From positions 1-33,986 of the forward strand of contig BRYA01000575.1 in assembly GCA_030267965.1 (NCBI GenBank): 33,986 nt of DNA, given 5' to 3'. Source of the stretch: Triparma columacea. Taxonomy: Eukaryota; Sar; Bolidophyceae; Parmales; Triparmaceae. The notes beneath the pieces were generated by a model, which saw nothing but the letters and a program-made list of their open reading frames with translations, was not told the DNA's origin and did no database searches. Position numbers and translations under genes: made by a program. Every line of letters starts with the position of its first letter. Position 1 is the first letter of the stretch. Shown in pieces: positions 29,319 to 33,986 of the stretch.

Positions 29319-29635
29319 AAGGAGGGGAGAGGGACAGGGAGGGTTAAACCGTAGTATCCTGCAATTTTGCGTGAAAAAGTGTCTAGTTGGTCCGTCGCTT
29401 CAACGGCCAGCCTATTCCTGTCGAAGATGTCCATCCGTGTGGGAATTCTTAAGGGGGGGGAGAAATGCCTTTTTGCTTTCAGTAAAACGCGAGAAGAGAA
29501 GTTCCCGAAGCGAGATTGGAGTTGCGCCTCAGCAAAGATGCAAAGATGAACAATGAACAGGACAATAGCTATTTCATTATTACTTTCAGTTTAGTTTCCT
29601 TCGTTATTAATAACACTCGTCCAACCTCGCGTTTT
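29319..29635. other. Intergenic region between convergent genes
   Basis: This is the shared 3' flank of the cupin gene (+) and the receptor-like gene (-). It has a short G-run at 29453-29460 and no recognisable gene. Confidence 0.45.
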
Positions 29636-32600
29636 TCACCCAACATCCTCATGAAGAGGACTGGTGATCTTCTCAACCGGAACCTTCCTCGCCGCAATAT
29701 TGGTCATCTCGAATGTCCCCTCCTCCTCGTCCTTCCTATCGAAGATCGATCCAAAATCCAGGGCCTCCTCCATCCCTAACCCTGCTATCCCTTTCACATA
29801 GTCTACATTCCTATCCACAGTTCTCTTAATATGCAGCGGCGCAGCCATCCTCGCCATCCAATCCAGCGCGAACACTCCGTTCAAATTGCACGCCACTATA
29901 TGAGTTACCTTTGTCTTGGCGCTCCCCAACGCCTCCAAGTAGTACCCACCAATGTGAATATCGCACATCACTCTCAGTGGGTTTCTCCTCACGTGCCTTG
30001 CGTCCCTTCCTATGTTGGTCCTCGTAATGATCCAGCACGTATCCTCGTTAATCTCGATTTTTCTTCGAATCACACACTCCCTCGCCCAAATCGGTAAGGG
30101 CATCTCTGTAATTATGTGCATGTCATCTGTACCGTCGGAGTTGCTCCCGAGAAATCGATTGTTGCTATCTGGCTTTTGAAGGTACGTTAGAATGTCCACC
30201 ATCCCGATATCTAGTTCGTACATGGCCCTGCACTGGTCTATGGGCCCGTCACCGGTGCTGCACCTCCACTCTGCGACAACGCCTGTCTCCTCCAGCCAAG
30301 CCTGCCCCTTCCCCCCGCCTCCAAAATGCTTGGCATCGATCTTTTCCCATCCCGCAGTCTCCTCAGTGCTCTTGACCAATTCGAAAAAGTACGTCATGAA
30401 CGCAGGCCAAGGTCTATGCCTCAACGTCATCCCCTTGATTGGAGCGTTGTGATTGTGCTTTCTCGCAAGGGCCTCGAGTACCTTCTTCATGGGCTTGATT
30501 AGAGCGGCAGAGGCGACCATGAAGATCCCGAGCAAGTTGATGATGATGAGAAGCGTACCGAATGCAACCTGATCGTAATCCTCGTCCTGATCTACCCCCA
30601 CTTTTGTAAGGAGGGCATAGAAGAGAGTGAGGAAGATGCTGCACTGGGAGGCGATTGCTAGGGTGTTGTCGGAGTCCCGAATGAAGGGCTTCCAGTGGAT
30701 GAAAAAACCGGAGGAGACGGCTGAGAGGAGCATTGCGAAAACAATCTGGGAGGCCATGCCCTTGAAGACGAAGATTAGGAAGGAAGTTTGGAGGAGGCGG
30801 CGTGCACAATCGAATATGTCGAACCACCAGAAGGAGGAGGAGTACTGGTCCCAGAGGAAGGCGCTTTTGTTGGTACTCTCGTTCTTGTCCCTCTCCTCCT
30901 CGTCCTTGAGCACTTCTCTGTCCTTCCACAGCAACCAACTGTATAAGAGGGGCGTTCCGAAGGGGTAGAAGAACATCATGATTGAGGCGTAGATCTGCCA
31001 AAGTTTGTGCTCGTTCGTGTCGCAGCTTACTGACTGGTCGGATACTAGATAGCGAGCTTCGTCGTCACCGAACGTCGTACAGTTGAAGGTCTCAAAGATC
31101 GCAGTGCTTACGGAGGCGAAGACGAGGTAAGATAGTGTGAGGAGGATCGCGTCCGTGTCCCTCTGGATATCTTTCTTCTTCTCGGGGTTTGAGGTGCACT
31201 TGAGGAGCAAGAACCCAACTAGCGCAATCAAGAGTCCTCCTACTAGAGGAGCGATGGTCATGGTTGCCAAGGTGGTGTAGAAGTTGATCTCCATCATGCA
31301 GTCAACACGAGCGACGTGAAGGAAAGAGAGATTGGCTATCCGCGAAACGGAGCGGGCGAAGTTCTCGAAGATTGGAGGAAATCGGATGCCCAGCACGCCC
31401 TCCATCTGTGTCACAATCTGGTAGAACGAAGTCAGGATCTTAAACTTCGTTCGCCACCTCTTGAACCTGCTATCTTTGCCGTTTCTCATCTCGTTCAAAT
31501 GCTCGCTGACGGATAGAGTTGAAGTTCTGTCCATGTCCTTCGTCTTTCTCGCCCTCCTCCTCTTTACGAGGTATAAAATTAGGAGAGGGAGGCCGACGAG
31601 TATTAGGATCGATAGGGCTGCGGAGCCTGAAGTGGTGGAAGGTTTGCACATCAAACACTCTCCCGTGGTTGACTTGACAAAGTCTTGCTGACAGACGTTG
31701 CAGAGGGGTCCGGTATGCCCATCGGCGCATTGGTCGTCGGTAGAGAGGGTGGGCTTGTCTTCAGACTCGTCAACGTTGAGATGCAGGCAGGCAGACTTCG
31801 TGAAGCACCTCACAACGTTTGAGGAATCACGGCTGCTCCTCCAGTACCCTTTTTCTAGAGGAAGATTTTCGACTGTCACTCCGGCTTCGTCGCAAAGAGT
31901 ACCCTCGGGACAAGGAAGGCACTGTCCAATGAAAGTTGAATTTGGGTCTTTTAAACTCTCTTCTGGAGGTTCAAGAACCCTGTAGTCTCCTCGCGAGCAC
32001 ATGCAGGAGAGGGGAGAGGTTGCGGGACGATTGGACTGGATGGCATTCCTCACAGCAAATTTGTTGCACGAGGTGCAAGCTTCAAGGGATGTGGTCGATT
32101 TGAAGAACCCGTTGGTGCACGGCACACAGGCCCCGTTCTCGAGCGTTGTTCCTGGACCGCAGGTGCAGGTTGTTTTATTGGTGGCGGGATCAACATTGGA
32201 TAGGAAGCTATCTTTGCAGCGGCAGGTAGTGGAACCGTGGTCTGAAGTCATGTAGTTAGGGCATCTTATGCACTCCTTAGTGCCATCAGTGTCGCTATAT
32301 TTCCCAGGCTCGCAATCAGTGCAGTCGGTTGCGGCAATGCCAGAAAATTTGCCGGAGGGGCAGAGGAGGCAGGCCGTATGAGTTGGGTCAGAGTAATTTC
32401 CGGCAGAGCAGGGGGAGCAGAAGCCAGCACCGTCGGGGTCGTTGCTGATGAAACCATCGGCGCAAGTAGTTATCAAACCTTCCGAGCACGCAAAACCGGG
32501 GGGACAGGGTTCGCAGACGGTGTTGGTGGTTGTGGTGCAGGCTGAGGTTTCGTAGGTCCCAGCGGGACACGTAGAGCAGGTGAGGCAGGAGGACTTTGAG

Positions 32601-33986
32601 GGATCAGCTTGATAAGTTGAGGTTGCTGTACAGGAAGCTTTCACACCATCTAAGCACGCGAAGCCGGGGGGACAGTGCTCACAAACAGTGTCAGACGTGG
32701 TGGTACAGGCTGAGGTTTCATAGGTCCCAGCGGGACACGAAGAGCAGGTGAGGCAGGAGGACTTGGAGGGATCAGGTTGGTAGGTTGAGCTTGGTGTGCA
32801 GGAAGCCTTCACGCCCTCCAAGCACGCAAAGCCGGGGGGACAGTGCTCACAAACAGTGTCAGACGTGGTGGTACAGGCTGAGGTTTCATAGGTCCCAGCG
32901 GGACACGATGAGCAGGCGAGGCACGAAGTTTGGTTGGTGTTGACCTGGTAGGTAGAACCCTCGATGCACTCAGACTTGACTCCTCCCACGCAAGCGAAAC
33001 CAGCCTCGCAAGGCAGTTGGCCGACTCTCTCTTCATCGGTAGCAGAAGTTGGGGTGGTGTAGTATCCCGACGTCGCAGCGTTAACAGTGGAACTCTCTGC
33101 AGGACAGTAAAGAGCAACGCTGCCGCATGAGATGGGAGTTGAGGAAGATTTGGGGCAGAAGTGGCCAGCAGTACAAGGGAGGCAGGTGGCTTGTGCCTCG
33201 TCGGGTTGATATTTACCCGCTTCGCAAGGACTGCAGGTAGTTCCAGTTGAAGAAGCAGTCTCCTCCCGATAACTGCCAGGCACACATGCCACCTTGTCGG
33301 TTCCTCCGGGGCATTTATATCCCTCCTTGCAATCCTGACACCCACTACCCCCGCTGCTGAATTTTCCAACAGGACAAGGTGTTTGGGTGCCGCCTTCTAT
33401 GCACTCATAGCCTGGTGGACAGGAGGAACAAGCTGATGCTCCAGCGCCCGAGGATTCACCGGTACCGCAAGGCGAGCACGCTATCGCCCCTTCAATATCG
33501 TTAGAGTAGGTCCCTGGGGTACAGAGCTCGCAGTCATCAGGACTGTTGTGCTTGGTGGGGTCAGAGTTGTCGTACTCGTTCTTCTTGCCGAGGGGGCAGG
33601 AAGTGCAGGAGGTGTGTTTCGAGGGGTCTGTGGCAGGGTCCACGTTGATCTTCCCGGCAGCACAGACTGAGCAGGTAGAGATGGAATTGTGAAGGCTTGG
33701 AGAGGTGGCGTCGTCAGAGTTGAAGCGGCCCGCGGGACAGGTGGTGCAGGAGGAGGAGGAGGAAGCTCCAGAGTAGGCACCTTTGGGGCAAGTTGTGCAG
33801 GTGGATGAGCTTGTCGCTCCAGTGGAAGAGCTGGACGTTCCCGCGACGCAAGCTGCGGCGAGTGAAGCGGGAGGGGAAAGGATTAGGTGAAAAGAGTTAG
33901 AGAAATTGTAGGAGGAGGGGTAAGTTTTAGGTTCAAAGGTATAAGATTGGGTGGCCTACGCTGTGAAGAGTACAACTTTGGTGGTG
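29636..33986 (-). CDS. Cys-rich receptor-like multi-pass membrane protein with C-terminal START-like domain, 5' end outside window
   Basis: The main exon is 33852-29636 (about 1405 codons). A GCCGCAG acceptor precedes it, and a GTAGGC donor at 33959 would give a 107-nt intron and a 27-nt piece of an upstream exon (33986-33960) at the window edge. Roughly the first 740 residues are Cys-rich repeats of ephrin-receptor/GCC2-GCC3/TNFR type (CPPGFACLEGVKASC, CEPGKYSDTDGTKEC). Then come a first membrane helix (SILILVGLPLLILYLV), more helices down to about 30450 (for example FYPFGTPLLYSWLLW, TLLIIINLLGIFMVASAALI), and a C-terminal soluble part at about 30400-29780. The latter resembles a START domain: MHIITEMPLPIWARECVIRR, then GYYLEALGSAKTKVTHIVAC and LDWMARMAAPLHIKRTV. 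It is probably a surface receptor or channel with a cytosolic lipid-binding module; ligand and activity are unknown. The N-terminal signal peptide should lie in the missing exon. Confidence 0.86.
32500..32940 (-). repeat. 168-bp tandem repeats in the receptor ectodomain
   Basis: Three Cys-rich modules follow one another at exactly 168 bp (56 residues), marked by the plus-strand string GCGGGACAC at 32562, 32730 and 32898. Two are nearly identical (CPAGTYETSACTTTSDTVCE); the third is diverging (TTTTNTVCEPC). This indicates recent module duplication within the ectodomain. Confidence 0.85.

Noticed and set aside
1..33986. tRNA, rRNA, riboswitch or autonomous transposon genes
   Set aside because: None recognised on either strand by eye. 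A covariance-model scan would be needed to exclude small RNAs in the intergenic gaps.

Overview
This is a window of a eukaryotic nuclear genome. It holds compact protein genes on both strands and at least 20 spliceosomal introns, most of 70-230 nt, with GT donors and AG acceptors. The intron polypyrimidine tracts are made largely of C rather than T. Gene content suggests a photosynthetic stramenopile, most likely of the bolidophyte/Parmales type: large START-like membrane proteins, a Cys-rich receptor with a multi-pass domain, BspA-like leucine-rich repeat proteins, cilium-related PIH1 and BART proteins, and an algal-type GST. The lineage is inferred from remembered family resemblance; no database was searched.

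Layout. Positions 1-4292 (-) are the 5' part of a very large gene with several tandem START-like modules, followed by the first membrane segment; it runs off the left edge. Positions 5093-7504 (-) are a four-exon gene for an unrecognised multi-pass membrane protein. A 20-bp perfect hairpin and a 62-bp tandem duplication lie just upstream of its start. Positions 7909-14710 are a dense block of cytoskeleton and cilium type genes: a BART-domain protein (+), a coiled-coil protein (-), the Arp2/3 subunit ARPC3 (+), and a seven-exon PIH1-domain protein (-). Positions 15073-16042 (-) encode a small secreted protein. Positions 16602-17615 (+) encode a GST-like protein.

The most striking structure is 17709-22150, a large inverted duplication. 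Two intronless BspA-like LRR genes point tail to tail. They share about 460 bp of upstream DNA but differ by exactly eight 23-residue repeats. A 56-bp scrap of the neighbouring GST gene's 3' end sits between the arms.

To the right are an ankyrin-MYND protein (22350-23489, -), a zinc-knuckle protein (23841-24660, -), an unrecognised charged protein (25168-26352, +), a multi-pass membrane protein with an acidic coiled-coil tail (26446-28600, -), and a small cupin (28734-29318, +) that shares a 133-bp divergent promoter with it. Last comes a giant receptor-like protein (29636 to the right edge, -) with a Cys-rich ectodomain, a multi-pass membrane domain and a C-terminal START-like domain.

The genes do not form a pathway. 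Two themes recur: membrane proteins joined to START-like lipid-binding modules at both ends of the window, and a cluster of cytoskeletal or ciliary genes in the middle. I see no rRNA, tRNA, CRISPR array or autonomous transposon. Exon boundaries were read by eye from splice consensus and frame continuity; every internal junction given below preserves frame.
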